64,000 nt of DNA from NCBI GenBank assembly GCA_963788015.1, contig CAWBEY010000012.1, positions 1,426,001 to 1,490,000 of the forward strand, in the 5' to 3' direction. The notes under the pieces were generated by a model. It had not been told where the DNA came from and made no database searches. It was given only the letters and a program-made list of their open reading frames with translations. Shown in pieces: positions 31,881 through 42,176 of the stretch (position 1 is the stretch's first letter; each line of letters opens with the position of its first letter). A program made the position numbers and the translations under genes. The DNA comes from JBBRHH01 sp963788015 (GTDB lineage: Bacteria > Planctomycetota > Phycisphaerae > Tepidisphaerales > Tepidisphaeraceae).

Positions 31881-34800
31881 TCACATCAAATCCGCATCCT
31901 CTTCCTCACGCCCGGCGCCTTTCTTCTTCTCAAGCTGGATATTCAATCCCAGCCCGCGGATTTCGTTGCACAACACGTCGAAGCTGACCGGTGTTCCGGC
32001 TTCCAGCGTGTTGGTGCCTTTGACCATCGATTCATATATCTTCGTGCGGCCTTCGACGTCATCCGACTTGACCGTCAAAAGCTCCTGCAGGATGTAAGCC
32101 GCGCCGTACGCCTCCAGGCCCCACACTTCCATCTCACCGAAGCGCTGGCCGCCGGTGCGGGCCTTGCCGCCCAGCGGTTGCTGGGTGATGAGCGAGTATG
32201 GACCGGTTGCGCGGGCGTGGATTTTGTCGTCCACCAGGTGATGCAGCTTCATCATGTAGATGTAGCCGACGGTGGTCATCTGCTCGAACTTTTCGCCGGT
32301 CCGGCCATCGCGGAGCTGGATCTTTCCGCCCCACGGCATTTCCACGTCAAGCTCGCGGTTGTCGAGCGGCTTGTGCTCGTGCTTGCGCGTCTTGCGGCGC
32401 TCGCGAATGGCCTTGTTGGCCTCCTCGACTGCCTTGTGAATCTCATCCTCGGTAGCGCCATCAAACACGGGCGTGAGGGCTTGCTGATTCAACACCGCCA
32501 TCGCCCAGCCAAGATGCGTTTCAAGAATCTGGCCGACGTTCATGCGGCTGGGAACGCCCAGCGGATTGAGCATGATGTCCACCGGTGTACCATCTTCCAG
32601 GAACGGCATGTCCGCCTCGGGCACGATGCGGGCGATGACGCCCTTGTTGCCGTGCCGGCCGGCCATCTTATCGCCCACGCTTAGCGTGCGCTTGGTGGCT
32701 ACGTAGATCTTCACCATCTCCAGCACGCCGCTGGGCAATTCGTCGCCGCGCTTCATATGCTCGAGGCGGCGATTCTTTTCCTTCAGCACCGCCTGCACGC
32801 GCGGCCAGAATCGCTGGTAGGTGTTGTCGGCCTGCTCCTTGGATTCCTTCGAACCCTTCACCCAATCGATGGCAAAGGTTTCGATCTGCTCCATGACCAC
32901 GTCAACATTGTCGGAGATAGCCACCTTCTGGCGGGTGTTTGGATCGACCATCTGCTGGCCGGTCACTTCATTAATCTCGCCGATCATCTGCCGGAAGATG
33001 CCGATTGCCCGCTGGTTCATCTCTTTCTCGAAGCGGTCCATGTCCTTCTTCAAAACCTTTTTCTGCTCGTCGGTCATGTGCATCCGGCGGCTGAACCGCT
33101 GGGTGTTGATGACCACGCCTTCTTCGCCCGCGGGCATTTCCAGTGAGTCGTTCTTCACGTCCTCACCAGCCCGGCCGAAGATCGCGTGCAGCAGTTTTTC
33201 TTCAGGCGTCAGCTCGCTCTTGCTCTTGGGCGCGACCTTACCAACCAGGATGTCGCCGGGCCCGACTGCGCGTTCCGGTGCGCACGATGCCGTTCTCATC
33301 CAGGTTCGCCAAGGCCCGTTCGCTGACGTTGGGAATATCCCGCGTGAACTCCTCGCGACCCAGCTTGGTCTCGCGAATTTCAACGTCGTATTCTTCGATG
33401 TGAATCGACGTGAAGACGTCTTCCTTCACCAGCCGCTGGCTGATGACGATGGCGTCTTCGAAGTTGTAGCCGTCGAAAGTCATGAAGGCGACCAGCACGT
33501 TGCGCCCGAGGGCAAGCTCGCCCTGCCAGGTGGCCGCGCCGTCGGCAATGATCTGGCCCTTCTTAACGCGCTGGCCCTTCTTGATGATGGGCTTCTGGTT
33601 CAAGCAGGTGCGCTCGTTCAGGCCCACATATTTGCGAAGAATATATTCGTCAGCGTTGTCGATCAGGATGCGCATCGAATCGACGTAGGTGACCACGCCG
33701 GATCGCTCCGCACGCACCACCATGCCGCTGTTCTGCGCCACCGAGCGTTCCATGCCCGTGCCCACCACCGGCGGATCCGCCAAAAGGAGCGGGACGGCCT
33801 GGCGCTGCATGTTCGAACCCATCAACGCACGATTCGCGTCGTCGTGTTCGAGGAATGGAATCAGCGCGGCCGAGACGGAAACGGTCTGCCGCGGGCTGAT
33901 GTCGATGTACTGAACTTCCTTGCTGGGGACGGTCGCAAGGTCGCCTTGCACGCGCGCCAGCACGGCGCCGGGCGTAATGTGATGATCTTTCTGAACCACG
34001 TCGGGCGGGGCCAGAACGGCCTTCATTTCCTCGTCGGCGCAGGAACTTGTGCTCGCCGTTCACCTTGCCGTTCTTGACCACGCGATAAGGCGTGACCAGA
34101 AAGCCGTAGTCGTCGATGTCGGCATAGATCGCCAGCGAAGCGATCAAACCGATGTTGGTGCCTTCCGGCGTTTCGATCGGACAGATTCGGCCATAGTGGG
34201 AAATATGCACGTCGCGCACTTCGAAGCCGGCGCGTTTGCGGTTCAACCCACCCGGCCCAAGGGCGGACAAGCGCCGCTCGTGTGTAAGCTGCGACAGCGG
34301 ATTGGTTTGATCGACAACCTGAGAAAGCTCGCCCCGGCCAAAGAAGAAGTCGATGGCGCTGGAGATGCTCTTGGAGTTCACCAGCTCGGCGATCTTGCCA
34401 AGCTCGTTGGGATCCTTGAGGCTCATGCGCTCCTGCACGGTGCGGCGGAGCTTCAAAAAGCCCTTGCGCAGCTCTTCGCTGGCAAGCTCGTCGATCGTGC
34501 GCAGGCGGCGGTTACCCAGGTGATCGATGTCATCGATATAACCTTCACCGCTACGCAGCTTGAACATGTACTTCAGCGAGTTGACCAGATCCTCGCTGCG
34601 GAGCGTCATCTCGGTTTCGGGGACGTTCTGATCGAACTTGCGGTTGATGCGGAACCGGCCGACGCGCCCAAGGCGATAGCGATTTTCGTCGTAGAACTTT
34701 TCCTGGAAGAGTGTGCGGGCCTTGTCAATCTGCGGCGGGTTGCCAGGACGCAGGCGGCCGTAAATCTTCAACAGCGCGTTTTCGTGCTCGTTGTGTTCCT

Positions 34801-35680
34801 TGGTGGCGGTGATGTTGTCTTCAGACAGCGTGTTGAGAATGAGCGGATCGCTCACCTTCGTCACGACCTCAACGCTCTTGAGGCTCGAAGCCTGAATTTT
34901 CTCCAGGGCCTCGCCCAGCATAGCGCCCCCCTTGACGATCTCTTCACCGCTAGTGGTGTCGATGATCGGGGTGACGGCGTAATAGGTGGCCTGAAGCTGG
35001 GCGACCTTGATGGTCTCAGTGGTGTAGAACTCGCGGATGATCGATTCGGTGGTGCCGTATTTTTCATCCAGAGCGCGAAGGAAAGTCGTGGCCGGGATCT
35101 TGCTTGATTGATCGATGCGGACCGCCAGCACGTCTTTCTTGGTGACGGAGACTTCGATCCAGCTTCCGCGTTCAGGAATAACGCGGCAGCCATGCAACGG
35201 CCGATCGCCTTCTTGAACTTCAACCAGAAAGTCAACGCCGGGCGAGCGGTGAAGCTGGCTGACAATGACGCGCTCGGCCCCGTTGATGATGAACTCGCCG
35301 CCGCCGATCATAATGGGCACTTCGCCCAGATAGATCGAATCCTGCATCACCTCGTCCTTGTCCTTGCGGACCAGGCGAACTTCGATGCGGAACGGCATGC
35401 CGTAGGTCAGGCGCAAGGCGCGGCATTCGTCGGTCGTATAGCGCGCCTCCGCCAGGTCATAGCTGATATATTCCAGCCGTAAGTTCCCATCATAGCTCTC
35501 GATAGGGAAAACTTCGCGCAGGAGGGCCTCAATGCCGTCGTTCTTGCGCTTATCGGAAGCCGTCTCCTTTTGAAGAAATTTCTGATAAGACTCGATCTGA
35601 ATGTCGATCAGATTAGGGGTCGGCAGCGCGTTACCGCGCTTGCTGTAATCCCGTGGATCACGCGCCTCGTGCAATCGCAT
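31881..35680 (-). CDS. rpoB: RNA polymerase subunit beta (two single-base breaks)
   Basis: About 1,266 residues. The start is M-R-L-H-E-A-R-D-P-R-D-Y. The rifampicin pocket reads V-V-D-Q-T-N-P-L-S-Q-L-T-H-E-R-R-L-S-A-L-G, with the Asp, His and Ser that matter for drug binding all of the sensitive type. Further on come H-Y-G-R-I-C-P-I-E-T-P-E-G and, near the end, G-G-Q-R-F-G-E-M-E-V-W. The frame breaks near 34030 (after E-H-K-F-L-R) and near 33270 (after D-E-N-G-I-V-R-T-G), each by one base, with perfect continuation in the next frame. These must be sequence errors. A leader of about 250 bases precedes it. Confidence 0.97.
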
Positions 35681-35932
35681 CAGTTTGTCCTTTTCCGTTC
35701 AAAAGAGGAGGGATCTGGTCAGTCGATAAAATCGCCGCCATCAACGACTTGAGGCGGCTTGGCTCCGGGCATGTGTGTCACCACAGCCCATCTCTAACGC
35801 ACAAACGATTATAAACCTACCCATCATCTGGTCAAGCGCAACAATCCAGAACATATCCCTGCTCGTCGCAGCGAATGCTCTGGTTACGCGTCCGATGATG
35901 TTATGATTTCTCGGGTCAATTCTGACCAAGTT

Positions 35933-35961
35933 AAACTAACCCGCTTCTTGATGATTGTCAA
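35933..35961 (-). promoter_or_regulatory. Possible sigma70-type promoter for rpoB-rpoC
   Basis: TTGACA (minus strand, 35961-35956) is a perfect -35 box; TAGTTT at 35938-35933 follows after 17 bases. It lies directly behind the rplL hairpin, so it would restore transcription of the polymerase genes after attenuation. Confidence 0.4.
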
Positions 35962-35981
35962 GCGACTTTTCGCGCAAAATG

Positions 35982-36017
35982 CGGCAGGAGCGCGAACGCA
36001 TTGTCGCGCTCCTGCCG
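35982..36017 (-). terminator. Strong hairpin (attenuator) between rplL and rpoB
   Basis: A perfect 13-base-pair stem, CGGCAGGAGCGCG with its complement, and a 10-base loop, starting 29 bases after the rplL stop. On the minus strand it is followed by a weak T tract (CATTTTGC). In E. coli a partial terminator and processing site sit at the same place and set the ratio of ribosomal protein to polymerase; this is likely the same device. Confidence 0.7.
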
Positions 36018-36045
36018 TTATTCGCTCTAAAGGTGGATACCGAGC

Positions 36046-36441
36046 TTACTTGAGCTCGACCGAAGCGCCTTGATCTTCAAGTTCCTTCTTGAGCTTCTCG
36101 GCGTCTTCCTTGCTCAGACCTTCCTTTACCAGCTTGGGTGCCCCTTCCACAAGGTCTTTGGCTTCCTTCAGGCCCAGGCCAGTGGCCGTGCGAACGACCT
36201 TGATGACCTGGATCTTCTTGTCGCCCGCGCCCTTCAGGAGCACGTCGAAGGTGGTCTTCTCTTCAGCCACCTCAACGGGGGCGGTCGTGCCGCCACCACC
36301 CGCTGCCATCATCACACCGCCGGCGGCGGCTTCGATGCCATGTTCGTCCTTCAAATACTTGGCGATTTCCACGGCCTGCTTGAGGGTCAGGCCCGCCAAA
36401 CGGTCTCCAAGTTCCTTGATGTCTGTTGCAACTTCTGACAT
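36046..36441 (-). CDS. rplL: Ribosomal protein L7/L12
   Basis: A 131-residue protein of the ribosomal stalk that recruits translation factors. An N-terminal dimerisation helix (G-D-R-L-A-G-L-T-L-K-Q-A) is followed by a flexible Ala/Gly linker (A-A-A-G-G-V-M-M-A-A-G-G-G-G) and the C-terminal domain with K-K-I-Q-V-I-K-V-V-R and G-L-G-L-K-E-A-K-D-L-V-E. Complete and unbroken. I chose the ATG at 36441, with GGAG eight bases upstream. Confidence 0.97.
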   Translation of the reverse strand: MSEVATDIKELGDRLAGLTLKQAVEIAKYLKDEHGIEAAAGGVMMAAGGGGTTAPVEVAEEKTTFDVLLKGAGDKKIQVIKVVRTATGLGLKEAKDLVEGAPKLVKEGLSKEDAEKLKKELEDQGASVELK

Positions 36442-36489
36442 GACTTTCACTCCAGGACGTATCGTGTCCCACACGTGTCGAAAACTCGG

Positions 36490-36520
36490 TGCTAGAAACT
36501 AGAGACTAGAAACTAGAACC
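36490..36520 (+). repeat. CTAGAAA heptad repeat between rplJ and rplL
   Basis: Four near-perfect 7-base units (CTAGAAA, CTAGAGA, CTAGAAA, CTAGAAC) in the leader of rplL. Confidence 0.8.
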
Positions 36521-36638
36521 TGTGGTCCCGTCCGAGAGCAGGTTTCACTTTGAAACCTTTTAATCCCTTTGGAGGGAGCAGTCGGAGCAGTCGGACCTAT
36601 GATCAGCGATCTCGAGGGTCGAGATCTTAATTCCAAAA

Positions 36639-37298
36639 TTATTCAGCGGCCGGTGGTGGTGTTCCTTCAGACGCTGGTGCAGCCTCAGGAGCCGCTGCGG
36701 GCGTGGCTTCGGCCGCCGTTGCGGGCGCCGGGGCCGCTGCGGCCGGCTCTGCTGGCGCTGCGTCGGCCGCGGGTCCGGCCTTTTCCGCCTTCTCTTCAAT
36801 GCTCTTGAGGATCGCACCCAGCTTGCCGCCGGGGCCCTTGAGCGCGCCAGCCAGTTTCTTGCCTGGCCCGAGGATGGCGGCCACCACCAGCGCGATCGCC
36901 TCCTCGCGGGTCGGCAGCTTGCTGACCTGCTCCATCCCCTTGTCGCCGAGGTATACCTCGCCGTCGAAGAACGCGCCGCGCAATTCCAGCTTCTCGTCGT
37001 TCTTCTTTTCGTCGAGCACCAGACGCGCGATCGCCGCGATGCTGGCCTCGCCAAACACCAGTGCGCTTGGCCCGTCCAGCAGTTGGTCAAAGCCTTTCAG
37101 CTTCGACTCGCCCAGCGCCCGCCGCGCCAGCGTGTTCTTCACCACCATCATCCGCACCCCCTTGGCGCGAAGCCGGCGGCGCATCTGATTGTTCTTGCTC
37201 GCCCCGATCCCACGCGGATTAATCACGGCCACGCCATCAATCTCTTTCATCCGCGCGCCCAGATCACGCATGATGAGGTTCTTTACAAATTTGCTCAT
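36639..37298 (-). CDS. rplJ: Ribosomal protein L10 with Ala/Pro-rich tail
   Basis: A 219-residue stalk-base protein that carries the L7/L12 dimers. The core (residues 1-170) is standard: V-V-K-N-T-L-A-R-R-A, L-D-G-P-S-A-L-V-F-G and the L7/L12-binding helix. It is followed by about 48 residues of almost pure Ala, Pro and Glu, which is longer than in most bacteria. No frame break. In E. coli the L10-L7/L12 complex represses its own mRNA; a comparable leader cannot be recognised here. Confidence 0.95.
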   Translation of the reverse strand: MSKFVKNLIMRDLGARMKEIDGVAVINPRGIGASKNNQMRRRLRAKGVRMMVVKNTLARRALGESKLKGFDQLLDGPSALVFGEASIAAIARLVLDEKKNDEKLELRGAFFDGEVYLGDKGMEQVSKLPTREEAIALVVAAILGPGKKLAGALKGPGGKLGAILKSIEEKAEKAGPAADAAPAEPAAAAPAPATAAEATPAAAPEAAPASEGTPPPAAE

Positions 37299-37310
37299 AG
37301 CTTCATTCCA

Positions 37311-37328
37311 GTTGCTAGTTGCTCAGTT
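37311..37328 (+). repeat. GTTGCTA heptad repeat between rplA and rplJ
   Basis: Two and a half units of GTTGCTAGTTGCTCAGTT in the gap upstream of rplJ. Confidence 0.6.
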
Positions 37329-37353
37329 CGTATGTGCCAGTACTGGTAATTGC

Positions 37354-38046
37354 TTAGTGAACATCAAGAATGACGGCCGGCGTCATGCTGCCCTTGAGGA
37401 CAGCCTTCTTGAAGTACGCGCCCTTGCTCGTTGGCGGCTTCATCTTCCGCAATTGCGCCAGCATCGCGTGTACGTTGTCTGACAGCTTGGGCTTGTCAAA
37501 GCTCTGCTTGCCGACGACGCAATGCACGTTGCCGCCGGTGTCGTTGCGGAACTCGATCTTGCCGGCGACATATTCCTTGATGGCGTTGGTGATATCCGGC
37601 GTCACCGTCCCAGCCTTGGGCGAGGGCATCAGGCCCTTGGGACCCAGCACCTTACCCAGTCGGCCAACAAATCGCATCATGTCGGGCGTCGAGATGGCGA
37701 CATCAAATTCAGTGAAATTTTCCTTCTCGATGGCCGCCACCAATTCCTGCCCGCCCGCCCGAATTGCTCCCGAAGCCTTGGCCTGCTCGGCCAGGTGCTC
37801 CGGGCAAAAGCAAATGACACGGTTGGTCTTGCCTATTCCGTGCGGCAATGAGATCGACCCCCGAACCGCTTGGTCGGCCTGCTTGGCATCGATGCCCAGC
37901 GAGACGATCAACTCCACCGATTGATCAAACTTGGTTGGCTTGAAGCTTTTGACGGCATCGATGGCCGCGTCGATGGCCACCGGATTGGCCGGCACCTTCT
38001 TGACGTCCTCGACGTACCGTTTGGATCTCTTAACAATGACTGGCAT
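37354..38046 (-). CDS. rplA: Ribosomal protein L1
   Basis: A 230-residue protein of the L1 stalk of the large subunit, which helps release E-site tRNA; in many bacteria it also represses its own operon. Typical motifs: K-R-Y, V-E-L-I-V-S-L-G-I-D, D-V-A-I-S-T-P-D-M-M, G-K-V-L-G-P-K-G-L-M-P-S-P-K-A-G-T-V-T-P and the C-terminal S-M-T-P-A-V. Length and ends are normal. It follows rplK by 128 bases. Confidence 0.97.
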   Translation of the reverse strand: MPVIVKRSKRYVEDVKKVPANPVAIDAAIDAVKSFKPTKFDQSVELIVSLGIDAKQADQAVRGSISLPHGIGKTNRVICFCPEHLAEQAKASGAIRAGGQELVAAIEKENFTEFDVAISTPDMMRFVGRLGKVLGPKGLMPSPKAGTVTPDITNAIKEYVAGKIEFRNDTGGNVHCVVGKQSFDKPKLSDNVHAMLAQLRKMKPPTSKGAYFKKAVLKGSMTPAVILDVH

Positions 38047-38174
38047 GCGTTGTCGCTCCTGTTCGCGGGAAAAAAGCCTCCCGCTGAAGCTCCCACTGTT
38101 ACAGGCCGTGGTGCGCCTTTAGTTTTTGAGATGGTGGCACATCAAGCATCTGCTTGATCCGATCCGGGCTCATC

Positions 38175-38603
38175 TCATCCCTCGACCGTAATACCCATCG
38201 ACCGCGCCGTTCCGGCGATGACCAATGCGGCCGCGTCGAGATCAAACGAATTCATGTCCTTGATCTTTTCCTCGGCGATCTTCTTGCACTGCGCCATCGT
38301 CACTTTCCCGATCTTGTTCTTGTTGGGCTCGCCGCTGCCCTTCTCGGCCTTCACGGCCTCTTTCAGCAGAGCGCTGGCCGGCGAGCTTTTCAGCTCGAAG
38401 GAGAACGTGCGATCCTTGAACGTCGTGATCACCACGCCAACCACCTTGCCCTTGATGTGCTGGGTGGCCGCGTTGAACTGCTGGATGAACTGCCCAGGAT
38501 TCACGCCATACTGACCCAAGGCCGGCCCAATCGGAGGCGCGGGTGTCGCGGTGCCGCCCGGAGCGTAAATCTTGAACTGGTTGGTTATTTCTTTCTTGGC
38601 CAT
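38175..38603 (-). CDS. rplK: Ribosomal protein L11
   Basis: A 142-residue protein of the GTPase-associated centre. I-Y-A-P-G-G-T-A-T-P-A-P-P-I-G-P-A-L-G-Q and G-V-N-P-G-Q-F-I-Q-Q-F-N are the family signature, with the rRNA-binding C-terminus A-G-T-A-R-S-M-G-I-T-V-E-G. I chose the ATG at 38603 (M-A-K-K-E-I-T-N-Q-F) with AAAAGG in front; an upstream start would add 15 unrelated residues. Confidence 0.97.
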   Translation of the reverse strand: MAKKEITNQFKIYAPGGTATPAPPIGPALGQYGVNPGQFIQQFNAATQHIKGKVVGVVITTFKDRTFSFELKSSPASALLKEAVKAEKGSGEPNKNKIGKVTMAQCKKIAEEKIKDMNSFDLDAAALVIAGTARSMGITVEG

Positions 38604-38640
38604 ATCGAACCTTTTCACCCCGCATCTCGGGGTCGTGCGA

Positions 38641-39054
38641 TCACTCAATAATGGTCACTTCAATCGACCGTCTGGGCCGCTGGGGCTGACCATCACTCAC
38701 CTCTTCCAGCACACCGCTTTTCACTTCCATCGACGCGTTTTCGCTCGCCGCGTCGACCTCGTCCGTCACGTCCCGGCTCTCCACCTCATGCACCTGCCGC
38801 TCATCCGGCTCCCAACCCGCCGGCCCACCCGAATCCTCATAGTTCCCAACCAGCGCCTTCATCACCCGAAACACCGGCATCGCCAACAGCAAAAGGGCGA
38901 ATAGACTAACAAGCAACGCCACGATTGACAAGGCGATGCCCACAATTCCCGGAAGAGCAAAAAGGAAAACTATCCACTTGGCCCAACCCGGCAACCGCCC
39001 CATCGACCCTTTAACGGCCTGAAAGCGGGCAAAATACTCAAGAAGCTTCAGCAT
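38641..39054 (-). CDS. Membrane protein between nusG and rplK
   Basis: A 137-residue protein I do not recognise. The N-terminal half has a basic amphipathic start (A-R-F-Q-A-V-K-G-S-M-G-R-L-P-G-W-A-K) and two tightly spaced hydrophobic helices, then a long acidic, presumably cytoplasmic tail (E-V-E-S-R-D-V-T-D-E-V). It is on the same strand as the ribosomal genes, 37 bases before rplK and about 100 bases after nusG, in a place where most bacteria have nothing. A role in tethering translation to the membrane is only speculation. Confidence 0.6.
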   Translation of the reverse strand: MLKLLEYFARFQAVKGSMGRLPGWAKWIVFLFALPGIVGIALSIVALLVSLFALLLLAMPVFRVMKALVGNYEDSGGPAGWEPDERQVHEVESRDVTDEVDAASENASMEVKSGVLEEVSDGQPQRPRRSIEVTIIE

Positions 39055-39060
39055 GCGGAA

Positions 39061-39144
39061 GTTGCTAGTTGCTAGTTGCTAGTTGCTGGTTGCCAGTAAC
39101 TTTCGGCCGGTGACTAGCAACTAGCAACCAGCAACTAGCAACTC
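39061..39144. repeat. GTTGCTA heptad hairpin between nusG and the membrane protein
   Basis: Four GTTGCTA-type units on the left and five inverted units on the right, around a short loop. The two arms are complementary, so the transcript would fold into a long hairpin. Confidence 0.85.
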
Positions 39145-39152
39145 CTCCCCCC

Positions 39153-39696
39153 CTACAGCTTCTCAATCTGCCAATACTCCAACTCCAGCGGCGTGGGCCG
39201 GCCGAAAATCGCGGTGATAATTCGCACCTTGCCCTGGTCCGGCAGCAACTCCTCCACTTCGCCTTCAAAGTTGATGAACGGACCTTCGGTCACCTTGATC
39301 CGGTCGCCCTTCTTAAACTCCACATTCAGCTTGGTCTCACCCTCGGGCCGTTCAGCTTCCTCGAGCATCTTGGCCTGGTCCTTGGGCGTCATGGGCGAGG
39401 GTTTTCCGTTTGAGCCGATGAAATCGCCCACCCCTTCCGTCTCCTTGATCATGAACCAGACTTTGTCGGGAATGCGGCCGTCCTTGTCCAGTTCCAGCTC
39501 AATAAACACATAGCCCGGATACAACTTGCGATCGGTTTCCCGGCGGACGTTTCCCTTCATCGAGCGCAGCGCGCTCGGTGGGAACGAGGATTCGCGCGAC
39601 CTGGGTTTCGAGGCCCTCGATCTTGACCTTCCGCGCCAGCTTCTCACGAACCTGGTCTTCCTTGTTGCTCGCGACTCGGAGGACAAAAAAGTTCAT
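39153..39696 (-). CDS. nusG: Transcription termination/antitermination factor NusG (one break)
   Basis: About 180 residues. NusG binds RNA polymerase beta' and couples it to Rho or to ribosomal protein S10. The first part starts M-N-F-F-V-L-R-V-A-S-N-K-E-D-Q-V; the frame breaks by one base near 39585 after L-V-P-T-E, and the next frame continues R-S-M-K-G-N-V-R-R-E-T-D-R-K-L-Y-P-G-Y, the NGN core. The KOW domain (F-K-K-G-D-R-I-K-V-T-E-G-P-F) and the end follow. nusG is essential in most bacteria, so a sequence error is the likely cause. It starts 14 bases after the secE stop. Confidence 0.93.
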
Positions 39697-39710
39697 AGTG
39701 CAGATCGCCT

Positions 39711-40289
39711 TCAACCAAACGGGCCCATTTGCAGCACGTGGATAAACTTAAAGAAGTAGCCAAAAAACACGTCAATCAAAAACAGCAGCAGCGCGATCAG
39801 AAACATGAACAGGATGACAACCTTCGTCGAGCCGATCAGCTCCTGACGCGTCGTCCAGTTCACCTTCTTCATCTCGCTCTCGGTCGCCACCAGAAAATCA
39901 ACCACCTTCGGCCGATTCAAAATCTGAAACGCCCAGAACGCCAGCCCCGCCAGACCAAGAGCGATGATGCCGACGATCATGCCCATCTTGGGATGGCCCG
40001 TCGCGTCCTGGAAAACTGACCAGGTGCGCATTCGCTCGAAGAAAAAGCCGGCCGTCAGGAACGCAATCAGCGCCGCCGCTCCCACCGTCCCCATGCGCGT
40101 CCAATAGCCCTGCCCGGACTTGTAGATGGAGAAGTAGCCGGCGTTGGCCGTCCCGGGACGCGCGTATGGCACGACGCTCTTCTCACGCCGCTCCGCGCGC
40201 TCGTTGGCTTCCTGCGCCTCTTGCTCCTCGCCAGCCGCTTCATCGTCGGCCATTGCGCTGTTCCCTTCTTTGCCTTTTACAATGGCCAT
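39711..40289 (-). CDS. secE: Preprotein translocase subunit SecE, N-terminally extended
   Basis: A 192-residue protein, much longer than the 60-130 residues usual for SecE. The conserved part is at the C-terminus: V-D-F-L-V-A-T-E-S-E-M-K-K-V-N-W-T followed by the essential transmembrane helix. In front are an acidic/basic tail of about 40 residues and two additional hydrophobic helices (G-A-A-A-L-I-A-F-L-T and G-I-I-A-L-G-L-A-G-L), so three membrane spans in all, as in E. coli. SecE clamps SecY. I chose the ATG at 40289 rather than the TTG just before it. Confidence 0.92.
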   Translation of the reverse strand: MAIVKGKEGNSAMADDEAAGEEQEAQEANERAERREKSVVPYARPGTANAGYFSIYKSGQGYWTRMGTVGAAALIAFLTAGFFFERMRTWSVFQDATGHPKMGMIVGIIALGLAGLAFWAFQILNRPKVVDFLVATESEMKKVNWTTRQELIGSTKVVILFMFLIALLLFLIDVFFGYFFKFIHVLQMGPFG

Positions 40290-40322
40290 CAATACATCCT
40301 AATACAAGCATCTCACGATCAA

Positions 40323-40395
40323 CACGCCAGGAGGGAATCGAACCCCCAACCTGCCGCTTTGGAGACGGCTGCTCTACCAGTTGAGCTACTGGCGT
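40323..40395 (-). tRNA. tRNA-Trp (CCA anticodon)
   Basis: A 73-base cloverleaf. The acceptor stem pairs ACGCCAG with CTGGCGT, the discriminator is G, the T arm contains GGTTCGATTCC, and the anticodon stem-loop CCGTCTCCAAAGCGG gives CCA. The 3' CCA is not encoded. Its place between rpmG and secE is the usual one for tRNA-Trp in bacteria. Confidence 0.97.
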
Positions 40396-40464
40396 ATGCT
40401 AGGCTGCTAGTTGCTCGTTGCTAGTTGCCAGTATGAATTACCAGCAACCATCAACCAGCAACTC
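40396..40464. repeat. GTTGCTA heptad hairpin between tRNA-Trp and rpmG
   Basis: CTGCTAGTTGCTCGTTGCTAG and further units face inverted CCAGCAACCATCAACCAGCA copies across a short loop. It lies between two processed RNAs. Confidence 0.8.
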
Positions 40465-40469
40465 CATCC

Positions 40470-40634
40470 TCATTTCCTCTTAATCTTATGCAGCGTGTGC
40501 TTCCGCAGGCGCGGGCAGAATTTTTTCAACTCGATCTTCTGCACGCCGCCAGCCACTTTGATCTCGGTGCGATAGTTTAGATCGCCCGTCTCCGTACACT
40601 GCAGCCAGACCATTTCACGATTTTCTTTCGCCAT
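40470..40634 (-). CDS. rpmG: Ribosomal protein L33 with incomplete zinc site
   Basis: A 54-residue protein of the large subunit. M-V-W-L-Q-C-T-E-T-G-D-L-N-Y and K-K-F-C-P-R-L-R-K-H-T-L-H-K are typical of L33. The zinc-binding form has two C-x-x-C pairs; here the second cysteine of each is lost (C13-T-E-T16, C40-P-R-L43), so zinc binding is unlikely. The gene sits between tuf and tRNA-Trp as expected for L33 in this cluster. Confidence 0.93.
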   Translation of the reverse strand: MAKENREMVWLQCTETGDLNYRTEIKVAGGVQKIELKKFCPRLRKHTLHKIKRK

Positions 40635-40663
40635 GACAGCACCAAACCGACTAGTGTCCGAAG

Positions 40664-40720
40664 TTCAGTAGTCAGTAGCACAGCGGCGATTCCTCGCCCG
40701 TCCGGCTACTGACTACTGCC
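40664..40720. repeat. CAGTAGT heptad hairpin between tuf and rpmG
   Basis: TTCAGTAGTCAGTAGCAC on the left faces its near complement GGCTACTGACTACTGCC on the right across about 22 bases. It separates tuf from rpmG. Confidence 0.75.
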
Positions 40721-40735
40721 TTCAGCGCAAATCTA

Positions 40736-41932
<1,197 letters not shown>

Positions 41933-42029
41933 TGTCACAAACCTCCGAATCGCATTTCTGTGATTCGTTTTCTGGGCCGCTGTCGATCGGCCCACTTTTC
42001 ATTGGCGAAACACTCGCCTTACCAGTCAC

Positions 42030-42100
42030 CGACATTCGACATTAGGCGCCAGGTACTGAAACACCTTCTCCAGTACACGCCGCCAAATGCCGAATGTCGC
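42030..42100. repeat. CGACATT heptad hairpin between tRNA-Thr and tuf
   Basis: CGACATTCGACATT on the left and inverted units in AAATGCCGAATGTCG on the right, about 40 bases apart, in the gap between the tRNA and tuf. Confidence 0.65.
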
Positions 42101-42103
42101 CAG

Positions 42104-42176
42104 AGCTGGCACAGGGGCTTGAACCCTGGACCTCCACCTTACCAAGGTGGCGCGTCTACCACTGAGCTATGCCAGC
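42104..42176 (-). tRNA. tRNA-Thr (GGT anticodon)
   Basis: A 73-base cloverleaf. The acceptor stem pairs GCTGGCA with TGCCAGC, the D arm has AGCTCAGTGGTAGA, the anticodon stem-loop CCACCTTGGTAAGGTGG gives GGT, and the T arm reads GGTTCAAGCCC. CCA is not encoded. It is the first gene of the tuf-rpoC block in transcription order and the last gene before the accessory island. Confidence 0.97.

Larger units (their letters stand above)
35681..36045 (-). other. rplL-rpoB intergenic region
   Basis: A 365-base gap without a gene. It holds the hairpin at 35982-36017 next to rplL, a possible promoter at 35933-35961, and about 250 bases of leader before rpoB, AT-richer than its surroundings. I see no other structure with confidence. 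Confidence 0.6.

Noticed and set aside
42104..42176. tRNA-Thr as the attachment site of the island
   Set aside because: Integrases use the 3' end of a tRNA gene. Here the 3' end faces tuf and no partial duplicate of it is found on the island side; no integrase gene is present.
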